Source: Promethearchaeota archaeon (GTDB taxonomy: Archaea > Asgardarchaeota > Lokiarchaeia > Sigynarchaeales > SOKP01). From it: a stretch of DNA of 64,000 nucleotides. The translations under genes and the position numbers were made by a program. Positions 57,108 through 64,000 of the stretch are shown one piece after another; the first letter of the stretch is position 1, and each line of letters opens with the position of its first letter. Below the pieces are notes generated by a model. It saw only the letters and a list, made by a program, of their open reading frames with translations, did no database searches and was not told the origin of the DNA. The stretch is from assembly GCA_030605085.1 (NCBI GenBank), contig JAUWBH010000003.1:19113-83112 (forward strand), given 5' to 3'.

Positions 57108-57485
57108 TTATATTGCTGCTATTGCTTCTATTTCAATTAACATTCCTTGTACTGGTAAATTTGCTACTTCAACGGTTGTTCTAGCTGGAAATTTTTCAGA
57201 TACACCGTTACTTTCAAAGAATTTTCTATATGTTCTATTCATCTTTCCAAAATCTTTTATATTCTTTAAAAATACCGTAACTTTAACTATGTTTGAGACT
57301 TTCGATCCGGCTGCTTCAACAATCTTTTTTATACTTTCGAGCTCAGTTAAGGTCTGTTCTTTTATATCGGTAGCCCCTTGGGCAGGTCCCTGACCAGAAA
57401 CGAAAATAAGATTTCCTACTTTAGTAGCTGGAGTATATGGTCCAGCAACGGGTGTTCCGGGGTTTATATATTCAATATCTACCAT
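57108..57485 (-). CDS. ridA: RidA-family enamine/imine deaminase
   Basis: A 125-residue protein of the YjgF/RidA family: GPYTPATKVGNLIFVSGQGP, VVEAAGSKVSNIVKVTVFLK, FPARTTVEVANLPVQGMLIE with the conserved Arg. RidA clears reactive 2-aminoacrylate made by PLP enzymes. The upstream neighbour is a D-serine dehydratase-like PLP enzyme that could make it, with 23 bp between them. Confidence 0.92.
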   Translation of the reverse strand: MVDIEYINPGTPVAGPYTPATKVGNLIFVSGQGPAQGATDIKEQTLTELESIKKIVEAAGSKVSNIVKVTVFLKNIKDFGKMNRTYRKFFESNGVSEKFPARTTVEVANLPVQGMLIEIEAIAAI

Positions 57486-57508
57486 AATTATTTTTACATC
57501 TCTTTAAT

Positions 57509-58588
57509 TTAATAATTTTTTCCTCTTGCTAAAATTTCCCATTTACCAATATATTCATTATCTTTTATAATATAATAAAAATCATAAATATTTACTGTAA
57601 TACAAATATGTGCAGGTATCAATTCTACTTTTTGCCCAATTTCTAAACCATTTGCACCAATAGCTTTAAACTGTAAGTGTTCTTCATTCATAACTCTAAT
57701 TTTGGCTTTAGGATATTTTTTAAAAATTGGTTTTCCATCACCAATAGCTATAGCTTTAGTCCCAGTATCTGTGGTGAATTCTTTTTTCCCTGTTTGATTT
57801 TGTATTGTCCCTAAAATTGTAACAGCATGCTCAAAAACGGGATTTACTCTATGTAAATGTTCATCAGAAAAAAGATAGGTACCGGGGCGGATTTCCGTAA
57901 TACCATCGTACTTTGCCGCATACATGTAAGTTGCTGAACCAGAAGTCGATATATAATTAATATTAAAACCACTTTTATTCAATAAATCTCTTGTATCGAC
58001 AATTTTTTTCATGCATTCTTTAGTCATTATTTCTTTTCGTTCCAAATTCATCATAGGAGTTAAATGTCCTTCATAACCAAATAATCCAACAAGTTTTAGT
58101 TTCTCAGTCTTTTTAATAAAATTAGCCATTTCCAATGATGTTTCTCCTGGATCCACTCCAGATCTACCCAAACCCAAATTCACATCAAGGAGCACTTCTA
58201 ATTCGGCATTATTCTTTGATGCTATTCTACTAAGATCTAAAATGTTTTTTTTTGAATCGACGGCACACCTAATTAATATATGTTTACTAAGTTTTGCTAA
58301 CCTACTTATGTGGGTAGGATCAATTACTTGGTTGGCTATTAAAATATCATCAAAACCACATTGAACAAATATTTCTGCCTCTCCAACTTTCGCTACAGTT
58401 ATACCTGCAGAACCTGCTTTGAGTTGTATATGTCCAATTATAGGACATTTATGAGTTTTTACGTGAGGTCTATGATTAACATTGTTTTCTTTAGCAAATT
58501 TCGCCATTTTCTCTATATTTTCCTTCATTACGTTATAATTTAAAACTAAAGCGGGTGTGGGTATTTCTTCCTTCCAACTATCATCCAT
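57509..58588 (-). CDS. D-serine dehydratase / D-threonine aldolase-like PLP enzyme
   Basis: A 359-residue fold-type III PLP enzyme. The PLP Lys is in RPHVKTHKCP; LDVNLGLGRSGVDPG, LFGYEGHLTPM, STSGSATY and EIRPGTYLFSDE form the barrel. The late IPAHICITVN gives the H-x-C pair that binds metal in D-serine dehydratase and D-threonine aldolase. It is co-transcribed with ridA. Likely breaks down a D-amino acid or 3-hydroxy amino acid. Confidence 0.88.
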   Translation of the reverse strand: MDDSWKEEIPTPALVLNYNVMKENIEKMAKFAKENNVNHRPHVKTHKCPIIGHIQLKAGSAGITVAKVGEAEIFVQCGFDDILIANQVIDPTHISRLAKLSKHILIRCAVDSKKNILDLSRIASKNNAELEVLLDVNLGLGRSGVDPGETSLEMANFIKKTEKLKLVGLFGYEGHLTPMMNLERKEIMTKECMKKIVDTRDLLNKSGFNINYISTSGSATYMYAAKYDGITEIRPGTYLFSDEHLHRVNPVFEHAVTILGTIQNQTGKKEFTTDTGTKAIAIGDGKPIFKKYPKAKIRVMNEEHLQFKAIGANGLEIGQKVELIPAHICITVNIYDFYYIIKDNEYIGKWEILARGKNY

Positions 58589-58791
58589 GGATGTAATCTC
58601 CTACAGCTATTTTGTTTGTATAATTCTTTAAAAGGAAAATAATAATTAAACATTTATAAATATTACATTGAACAAATGTAATAGTATAATTTTAAATATT
58701 TAATTAATGAATTGAATAAATTGAAAAGCAATAAAAGCTATATATAAAATCAATTTAAAAAATTCAAATGAGACGTTCGAATTAATTCTTT

Positions 58792-59925
58792 TTATTTTTC
58801 AACTTTCGGAATTAATAAAATAAAATTACTCCCTTTTCTATAATCTCCTTTAACTCTATCTTCAACCCAGATTTTTCCGTTATAACTTTCTATTATTTTC
58901 TTTACCAACGATAATCCAAAACCTAACCCCTTTCCACCTTTACGTTCTAAATGACCTCTTTGAAAGATTAAAACTTTCATTTCGTCAGTTATACCTATTC
59001 CATTATCAACGAATTCAATTTTAACATAATTTAACTCGTCTCTTTGCTCTTCAGAAATTCTAACTGAAATAACTGTTATTGGATTATCGTTATATTTCAC
59101 AGCATTCATTAAGATATTCTCGAACACATCTAATAGAAGTTCATTAGCTAGAATTATGAAATCATTACTAGGAGCATCAATTTGGATTTTAACTTTATTC
59201 GGTTGAAAACCTCTATCTATTATTTTTATCGAATCTTTTAGAACTTCTGAAACCTCAACATTTTCCAAAGTAATTTTAGACTCTTCGAGTTTGGAAAGTT
59301 TTTGAACATTTGAAACTAATTTTATGCCTCTAACAATTTGATCGCTAATTATTTGATACATCTCTTTTAAATTTTTTATTTTTGCGGGGTCATCTATAAA
59401 ATTTGAACTTAGACTTATAGCCATTTGAATATTATTAAGAATGTTATTGATGTCGTGAGCAAACAAATCTTTATAAAAATTGGCTTGATCATAAGCTATA
59501 CGAATGTTTTCTTCTGATTCTTTTAATTTTTCTTCCAATTCTTTACGTTGAATAGCATATTGGATAGATCGTATCAAATTAGTGCTATCTACCTGCCCTT
59601 TAACCAAATAATCTTGAGCTCCTTCTTTAACTGATTCAATTGCTATGTCGTCTATATCTGTTCCAGTCATAATTATAACAGGAACACTCGGTGCTGTTTC
59701 AATCGTATTCAAAACAGTATCAATTCCAAAGCTATCGGGAAGTGAAAGATCCAATAAAACTACATCGTGTTTTTGAGATTTAAGATGCTCCAACCCTTTA
59801 GAAAGACGATTACATGATGTTAGTTTAAACGTAATACGGTTAGATTCTTTCAGTAATTCTTCTATTAATCGAGCGTCGCTGGGATTATCTTCAATCAGTA
59901 AAACATTTATGCTTATTTTATTCAT
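58792..59925 (-). CDS. Receiver-linked histidine kinase
   Basis: A 377-residue protein. Residues 1-120 are a receiver with IEDNPSD, phosphoacceptor Asp in VVLLDLSLPD and DYLVKGQ. The dimerisation segment YKDLFAHDINNILNNIQ keeps its His. The HATPase has NAVKYND, DNGIGITDE, GKGLGFGLSLVKKI. It is last in the kinase/regulator cluster and separated from the upstream receiver gene by 2 bp. Its C-terminal half is closely related to the 31.4-kb pseudokinase. Confidence 0.9.
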   Translation of the reverse strand: MNKISINVLLIEDNPSDARLIEELLKESNRITFKLTSCNRLSKGLEHLKSQKHDVVLLDLSLPDSFGIDTVLNTIETAPSVPVIIMTGTDIDDIAIESVKEGAQDYLVKGQVDSTNLIRSIQYAIQRKELEEKLKESEENIRIAYDQANFYKDLFAHDINNILNNIQMAISLSSNFIDDPAKIKNLKEMYQIISDQIVRGIKLVSNVQKLSKLEESKITLENVEVSEVLKDSIKIIDRGFQPNKVKIQIDAPSNDFIILANELLLDVFENILMNAVKYNDNPITVISVRISEEQRDELNYVKIEFVDNGIGITDEMKVLIFQRGHLERKGGKGLGFGLSLVKKIIESYNGKIWVEDRVKGDYRKGSNFILLIPKVEK

Positions 59926-59927
59926 TC

Positions 59928-60377
59928 TCAGCTACCAGGAGGTAATTTTACTATACTAAACCAAAAGTTCCCGATGGATTGCACAATTTCGATGAATTGA
60001 TCCATATCCATTGGTTTTTTAATGTAACAATTCGCATGTAAATCATAAGTTTTTAAAATATCTTCCTCTGCTTCTGAACTTGTTAAAATTACCACGGGGA
60101 TCCGTTTCAGCTTATCATCATGCTTTATTTCAGATAAAACCTCACGTCCATCGACTTTTGGTAAATTTAAATCTAATATAATTACGTCTGGACGTGGTAC
60201 GTCTTTATATTTTCCTTCTTTTTTTAAAAAAGCTAACGCTTCAGCGCCATCCCTAGCTATATGCAAATTATTAGCAATTTTACATTCCTTAAGGGCTTCT
60301 TGAGTTAACCGTACATCGCCAGGATTATCCTCGACGACCAATATTTCTATAATTTTATAATTTTTCTTAAAACTCAT
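59928..60377 (-). CDS. Single-domain response regulator (Rcp1-like)
   Basis: A 149-residue receiver with VVEDNPGD, phosphoacceptor in VIILDLNLPKVDG, VILTSS and YIKKPMDMDQF, the Rcp1-type pattern. No output domain. Placed between two kinase genes, it is probably an intermediate phosphocarrier. Confidence 0.92.
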   Translation of the reverse strand: MSFKKNYKIIEILVVEDNPGDVRLTQEALKECKIANNLHIARDGAEALAFLKKEGKYKDVPRPDVIILDLNLPKVDGREVLSEIKHDDKLKRIPVVILTSSEAEEDILKTYDLHANCYIKKPMDMDQFIEIVQSIGNFWFSIVKLPPGS

Positions 60378-60409
60378 AATTTTAACCTCAATATCTTAAT
60401 TAATTTCTT

Positions 60410-61687
60410 TTATTTATGGTTATTTTTTATTGGGATAGAAAAATAAAATGTAGTTCCTTTTTCTAGTTCTGACTCCACCCAAATTTTTCCTCCGTGGCGT
60501 TCTACAATTTTTTTGCAGATCGCTAGGCCTATTCCTGAACCAGAATATTCTTCCCTAGTATGTAAGCGTTGAAATATTACAAATATGCGCTCGAAATATT
60601 TTTTATCTATACCAATTCCATTATCTTTTACCGAAAATATCCATTCATGGTTTTCTTTTTTGGCAGAGACATGAATTCGCGGAGGATTATCACCCTTGAA
60701 TTTAATCGCATTTCCTATTAAATTTTGAAATAATTGTATCATTTGGGTATTATCGACCATTATATTAGGTAAAGGGTCATTTGTTATTTCAGCATTTGTT
60801 TCCATGATAGACACTCTCAAATTAGAAAGAACTGTTTCAAGAATGTCCTCGCAATTAAGTGATTCAAAAGGTTTACCTCGAGTATCTACCCTAGAATATG
60901 CCAGTAATGCGTTAATTAATTGTTTCATTCTGCTTGCTCCCTCCATAGCAAAATTAATAAAATCGATTGCGCTATCGTCAAGCTTATCTTTATAACGTCT
61001 TTCAAGTAGTTGGGTGTAGCTTGTTACCATTCGTAATGGTTCTTGTAGATCATGTGAAGCTATATAAGCAAAATGCTGTAAGTTCTCATTAGAGCGTTTG
61101 AGAGCTTCTAAAGTTTTCTCTAATTTCTTCTTCGATTTTTTTAGATTTAATTCAGCTTCTTTTAACTCGTTTATATCTTGAATTAAAATTTGTATTAAAT
61201 TCTCTCCTCTAAATTTAATTAAAGAAACCGAAACATGTACCCACATTAAGTTCTTTTCTTTATTATATAATTGAATTTCCCGTGGTTCTGGAATTTCTCC
61301 CTTTAGAAGTTTCTTAAAACTCTCAGCAATTAATATTATATATTTTTTTGGGAGCGTCGGGAATTCCAAAAAGTTCTTGCCAATCAGTTCCTCTTTTTTA
61401 TATCCAGATATTTCCTCTGAAAGAGAATTGCAGTCTATAATTTCACCTCTCATATTCATTAACAATATTGAACAAGGGGCAATCTCGAATAAATTTCTAA
61501 ACTTTTCTTCAGATTCTTTTAATTTTTGTTCTGCATTTTTTCTTTCCGTAATGTCCCGAACAAGACCAGCAAACCCGACTTTTTTCCCTTCAGAATCATA
61601 TTTTAAATCAATTAATCCCTCCCAAAAAAGTTGTTTTCCTTTTCTTGTGAACCCTTGAGTTTCACTGAGAATAGGACGGGGATTCTT
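60410..61687 (-). CDS. PAS-HisKA-HATPase half of a multi-PAS histidine kinase
   Basis: Continues the frame of the upstream gene after its TAA. It carries the end of a PAS domain (DLKYDSEGKKVGFAGLVRDI), another PAS domain (NLFEIAPCSILLMNMRGEII), HisKA with YIASHDLQEPLRMVTSYTQL, and HATPase with NAIKFKG, DNGIGIDK and GSGIGLAICKKI. The first available Met is at 61465. The stretch 61466-61687 is exactly 74 codons, open, and in the same frame as the upstream part, so the two are one gene cut by a nonsense codon. Confidence 0.82.
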   Translation of the reverse strand, partial: KNPRPILSETQGFTRKGKQLFWEGLIDLKYDSEGKKVGFAGLVRDITERKNAEQKLKESEEKFRNLFEIAPCSILLMNMRGEIIDCNSLSEEISGYKKEELIGKNFLEFPTLPKKYIILIAESFKKLLKGEIPEPREIQLYNKEKNLMWVHVSVSLIKFRGENLIQILIQDINELKEAELNLKKSKKKLEKTLEALKRSNENLQHFAYIASHDLQEPLRMVTSYTQLLERRYKDKLDDSAIDFINFAMEGASRMKQLINALLAYSRVDTRGKPFESLNCEDILETVLSNLRVSIMETNAEITNDPLPNIMVDNTQMIQLFQNLIGNAIKFKGDNPPRIHVSAKKENHEWIFSVKDNGIGIDKKYFERIFVIFQRLHTREEYSGSGIGLAICKKIVERHGGKIWVESELEKGTTFYFSIPIKNNHK

Positions 61688-63493
61688 TTAGTTATAAAGG
61701 TTGTTATATCTTTTAAATACATCTTCACCCGTCTTATCTGCATAAAATCGACGAAAATTCTTTCCCAACATTTCTTCCTTTGAATAACCAAACATTGTAC
61801 AATAATAATCGTTCAAAAAAGTATAATTTCCACGAAGGTCGGTTTCAAAATATCCCTCTCTCATATTTTCGAGAATCCCCCTATATTTTTCTTCAGATTC
61901 CTTTAATTTTTGTTCTGCATTTTTCTTTTCCGTAATATCCCTCGACACTAGTAGAGCTTTTTCTTCGCCATTTTCATCTAAAAACCTTTTTCCTCTAAAC
62001 TCCACCCAGATCCAATGTCCCTCTTTATGTTTATATCGTATTTCCGCATTTCCCTCCCCCTCTAAAAAACATTTCTTAATCGTTTCAGCGGCAATTTTAA
62101 GATCTTCTGGATGGATTCGATCTATGCTTGGTTTATCAGATAAATCTTCTTTAATTTCCCCAAATACTTTCAAATGTGCTTGTTCATTAACATATTCTGC
62201 AATCATTTTTTTATTGTATATAGCAATCATATCGTTTGCGTTTTCAGTAATTAGGCGATATTTTTCTTCGGATTCCTTTAGTTTTTGCTCTGCTATTTTC
62301 CTTTCCGTAATGTCCCGAACAAGACCAAAAAATCCTACTTTTTTCCCTTCAGAATCGTACTTTAAATCAACAACTCCTTCTATGGTTATCCGTTTACCGT
62401 TAAGTGTAATTAATTCAGTCTCGGTGTTGCTAGGAAGGGGATTCCCAGTTTCATAAACTCTATTATATTTTTTAAATAACTCTTCACTTGTCTTATCGTC
62501 ATAAAAATTGCGAAAATTCTTTCCTAACATTTCTTCCTTTGGATAACCTAACATTTCACAGAAATAATCGTTCAGAAATGTATGATTTCCTTGAATATCA
62601 TTTTCAAAATATCCTTCTCTCATATTTTCGAGAATTCCCCTATATTTTTCTTCAGATTCTTTTAGTTTTTGCTCTGCTATTTTTTTTTCTAAGAAATTCT
62701 TTAAACGAATCGCAATTTCGTGTAATAGATATATCTCATCTTCAGAAAATTGCTTTTCTTCAAAATAATAAGTTTCAACATCACAAAGGATTTCACTTAT
62801 TTTTACATGCACTGACAAATTCCATTCAGTTTCTTCAAAATTGCTTGTTGTATACTCAATGTCATCATATGTTATTCTTGCGCAAACTAATTCTGGAGAT
62901 AGCCAAGTAAAGACAATCATATCAATAATTCCTTCAATTCTCTCTCTTAATGTAATTTCTGTATCTTCAATTAGTTTGGAAATTCCATATAAACAATCTA
63001 GCTCGTTAATTCTTACACGGAGTTCATGTTCTACAATTTTTCTTTCAGTAATGTTTTGAATTACTAATTGAACAAATGACCTATCAGTTAATTTTATGAT
63101 AGAACTTTGTAGAAGCCCCCATATCAAACTATCATCTTTTTTTTTAAATTGCACATCAAATGGTTCAAGAATTCCGTCTTTAAACATAATAAGCATTTTT
63201 AGTTTTTTCATAATTTCTGGTACTTTTTTATTAGGAAAAATTGGCAGTTTTCTAAAATCCCGATTAATAAGCTCTTCCTTTTTATATCCAAATAGTTTTT
63301 CTACACTTGAATTACATTCGATAACTTTTCCGCCCATATCCATTAAAACTATTCCAGACGGGGATTTTTCGAATAAATATTGATATGGTTCTTCAAATTC
63401 TTTTAATTTTTGAGCTACCTTTTTATTTTCATTTATTTTCTTCGCACTTAACTGACTCCTTCGACTATCTAATATTTTATTTTTCTCAACCAT
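61688..63493 (-). CDS. Multi-PAS/GAF sensor half of a histidine kinase
   Basis: A 601-residue piece: PAS (about 35-155, FEKSPSGIVLMDMGGKVIEC), a GAF-like domain (about 160-275), then three PAS/PAC units with near-identical linkers (RDITERKIAEQKLKESEEKY). It ends in RYNNLYN then TAA, in the middle of the last PAS. The following in-frame codons continue as KNPRPILSETQGFTRKGKQL, so the TAA interrupts a single kinase of about 1028 residues. It probably senses a small ligand or redox state. Confidence 0.82.
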   Translation of the reverse strand: MVEKNKILDSRRSQLSAKKINENKKVAQKLKEFEEPYQYLFEKSPSGIVLMDMGGKVIECNSSVEKLFGYKKEELINRDFRKLPIFPNKKVPEIMKKLKMLIMFKDGILEPFDVQFKKKDDSLIWGLLQSSIIKLTDRSFVQLVIQNITERKIVEHELRVRINELDCLYGISKLIEDTEITLRERIEGIIDMIVFTWLSPELVCARITYDDIEYTTSNFEETEWNLSVHVKISEILCDVETYYFEEKQFSEDEIYLLHEIAIRLKNFLEKKIAEQKLKESEEKYRGILENMREGYFENDIQGNHTFLNDYFCEMLGYPKEEMLGKNFRNFYDDKTSEELFKKYNRVYETGNPLPSNTETELITLNGKRITIEGVVDLKYDSEGKKVGFFGLVRDITERKIAEQKLKESEEKYRLITENANDMIAIYNKKMIAEYVNEQAHLKVFGEIKEDLSDKPSIDRIHPEDLKIAAETIKKCFLEGEGNAEIRYKHKEGHWIWVEFRGKRFLDENGEEKALLVSRDITEKKNAEQKLKESEEKYRGILENMREGYFETDLRGNYTFLNDYYCTMFGYSKEEMLGKNFRRFYADKTGEDVFKRYNNLYN

Positions 63494-63709
63494 TTTTACC
63501 AGTATAACCCTGCTATTTTACAACAACTTAATATCTGATTTAAAACCGCATTAAATCAAAGTTCATGAGAATCAGAATAATATGTGTAAAATTTAATTAA
63601 TCTTAATTTTATAAAATAGAAAAAAAAAGGATATTTAAATTCTTGGCGAATCGTATTATTTATAGTCAAAAAAATCAATAACATTTATACCAAATATTAT
63701 CAAATAATA

Positions 63710-64000
63710 GTATTTTTGTAATTATTTCGAAAAGACTACTGTAAATCAGAAAGGCTTTACACTATAAATGCTTAAATACTTTAACTCAATATTAATATAT
63801 TGAGGAGTTCCCTCAATAGTAGAAAAGCTTTCTCGTATCGAGAATGGGAGAGCATAACCGAAAGCCCGTCCAGCGCAGTTCTGGATGACGCCCTTTCGGA
63901 GTAGAAAAGCATTCCCAAATTCCGCAACGGATGATGGGATAGAGGCGTTCGGACTAATGCCGCAAATAATTCAACAAAACATCGTTGATAATATTATTTG
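63710..64000 (+). repeat. Structured ~325-bp repeat, copy C (cut by window end)
   Basis: Same hairpin series as copies A and B. In this copy the central outer helix is perfect (CCGAAAG/CUUUCGG), where A and B have a U-G pair. A TATA-like TATTATTTATAG is about 50 bp upstream. The last ~35 bp of the element lie beyond the window. Confidence 0.8.

Noticed and set aside
25908..61690. Possible stop-codon reassignment (TAA read as sense)
   Set aside because: Two genes have in-frame TAA, but dozens of intact genes end at TAA where homologues end. Nonsense mutations or errors explain it better.
36889..64000. CRISPR array
   Set aside because: The only multi-copy repeats are ~325 bp and far apart; there are no short regularly spaced repeats and no cas genes.
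1..64000. tRNA or rRNA genes
   Set aside because: No cloverleaf with a GTTCRANNC arm or rRNA-like conserved segment was seen by eye. A tRNAscan-SE run would settle this.

Overview
This window most likely comes from an Asgard archaeon of the Lokiarchaeia type. The evidence is AT-rich DNA, archaeal-style promoters, tungsten-type aldehyde:ferredoxin oxidoreductase and VapBC modules, together with four Ras/Rab/Arf/Rag-like small GTPases, many small longin- or roadblock-like proteins, and many PAS-type sensor kinases. This is inferred from gene content; no rRNA, tRNA or universal marker gene is present to confirm it.

Layout. 0-10.5 kb: a frameshifted Cys-motif protein, a small GTPase, a TPR protein, a CotH-like kinase, a secreted protein, a purple-acid-phosphatase-like enzyme, a radical SAM enzyme, a coiled-coil protein, a Nudix hydrolase, and a longin-GTPase fusion. 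10.5-13.4 kb: a 944-aa SIR2-TPR protein resembling NAD-depleting defence effectors. 13.5-18.7 kb: an acetone carboxylase operon (acxA-acxB-acxC) with the eroded tail of a second acxB just upstream. 19.8-23.5 kb: a DUF7064-like protein, an unrecognised 386-aa partner, and a PEP-synthase-like enzyme split into swivelling and ATP-grasp polypeptides. 23.6-31.5 kb: an accessory island with toxin-antitoxin genes, an orphan C5 DNA methyltransferase, an IS4-type insertion sequence, and a roadblock-GTPase-nuclease-like protein whose last domain (DUF4268) lies one base out of frame. 31.5-47 kb: signalling genes, including a histidine kinase without its histidine, a longin-winged-helix protein, a receiver-longin protein, an MASE3 kinase, a degraded PAS kinase, and a Rag-like GTPase followed by a small longin-like partner. 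47-58.6 kb: Hsp20, a hydroxyacid dehydrogenase, a split UxaA/SuyAB-type dehydratase, a W-type aldehyde oxidoreductase whose N-terminus is replaced by a VapC toxin, a ParE module, RidA and a D-serine dehydratase-like enzyme. 58.8-63.5 kb: a histidine kinase-response regulator cluster.

Two themes stand out. First, a structured repeat of about 325 bp occurs three times in one orientation, at 36.9, 56.6 and 63.7 kb. Base changes between copies keep a central helix paired, so it looks like an RNA-forming element; the 56.6-kb copy sits between fragments of two broken genes. Second, at least four unrelated architectures (GTPase, histidine kinase, receiver, winged helix) share a longin-like domain with a D-x-x-G-[P/N] signature, which suggests a shared input module.

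Many genes are interrupted by one-base shifts in A/T runs or by in-frame TAA codons. Some are clearly genuine decay, such as the duplicated fragments. Others may be assembly errors and should be checked against reads before biological conclusions are drawn.
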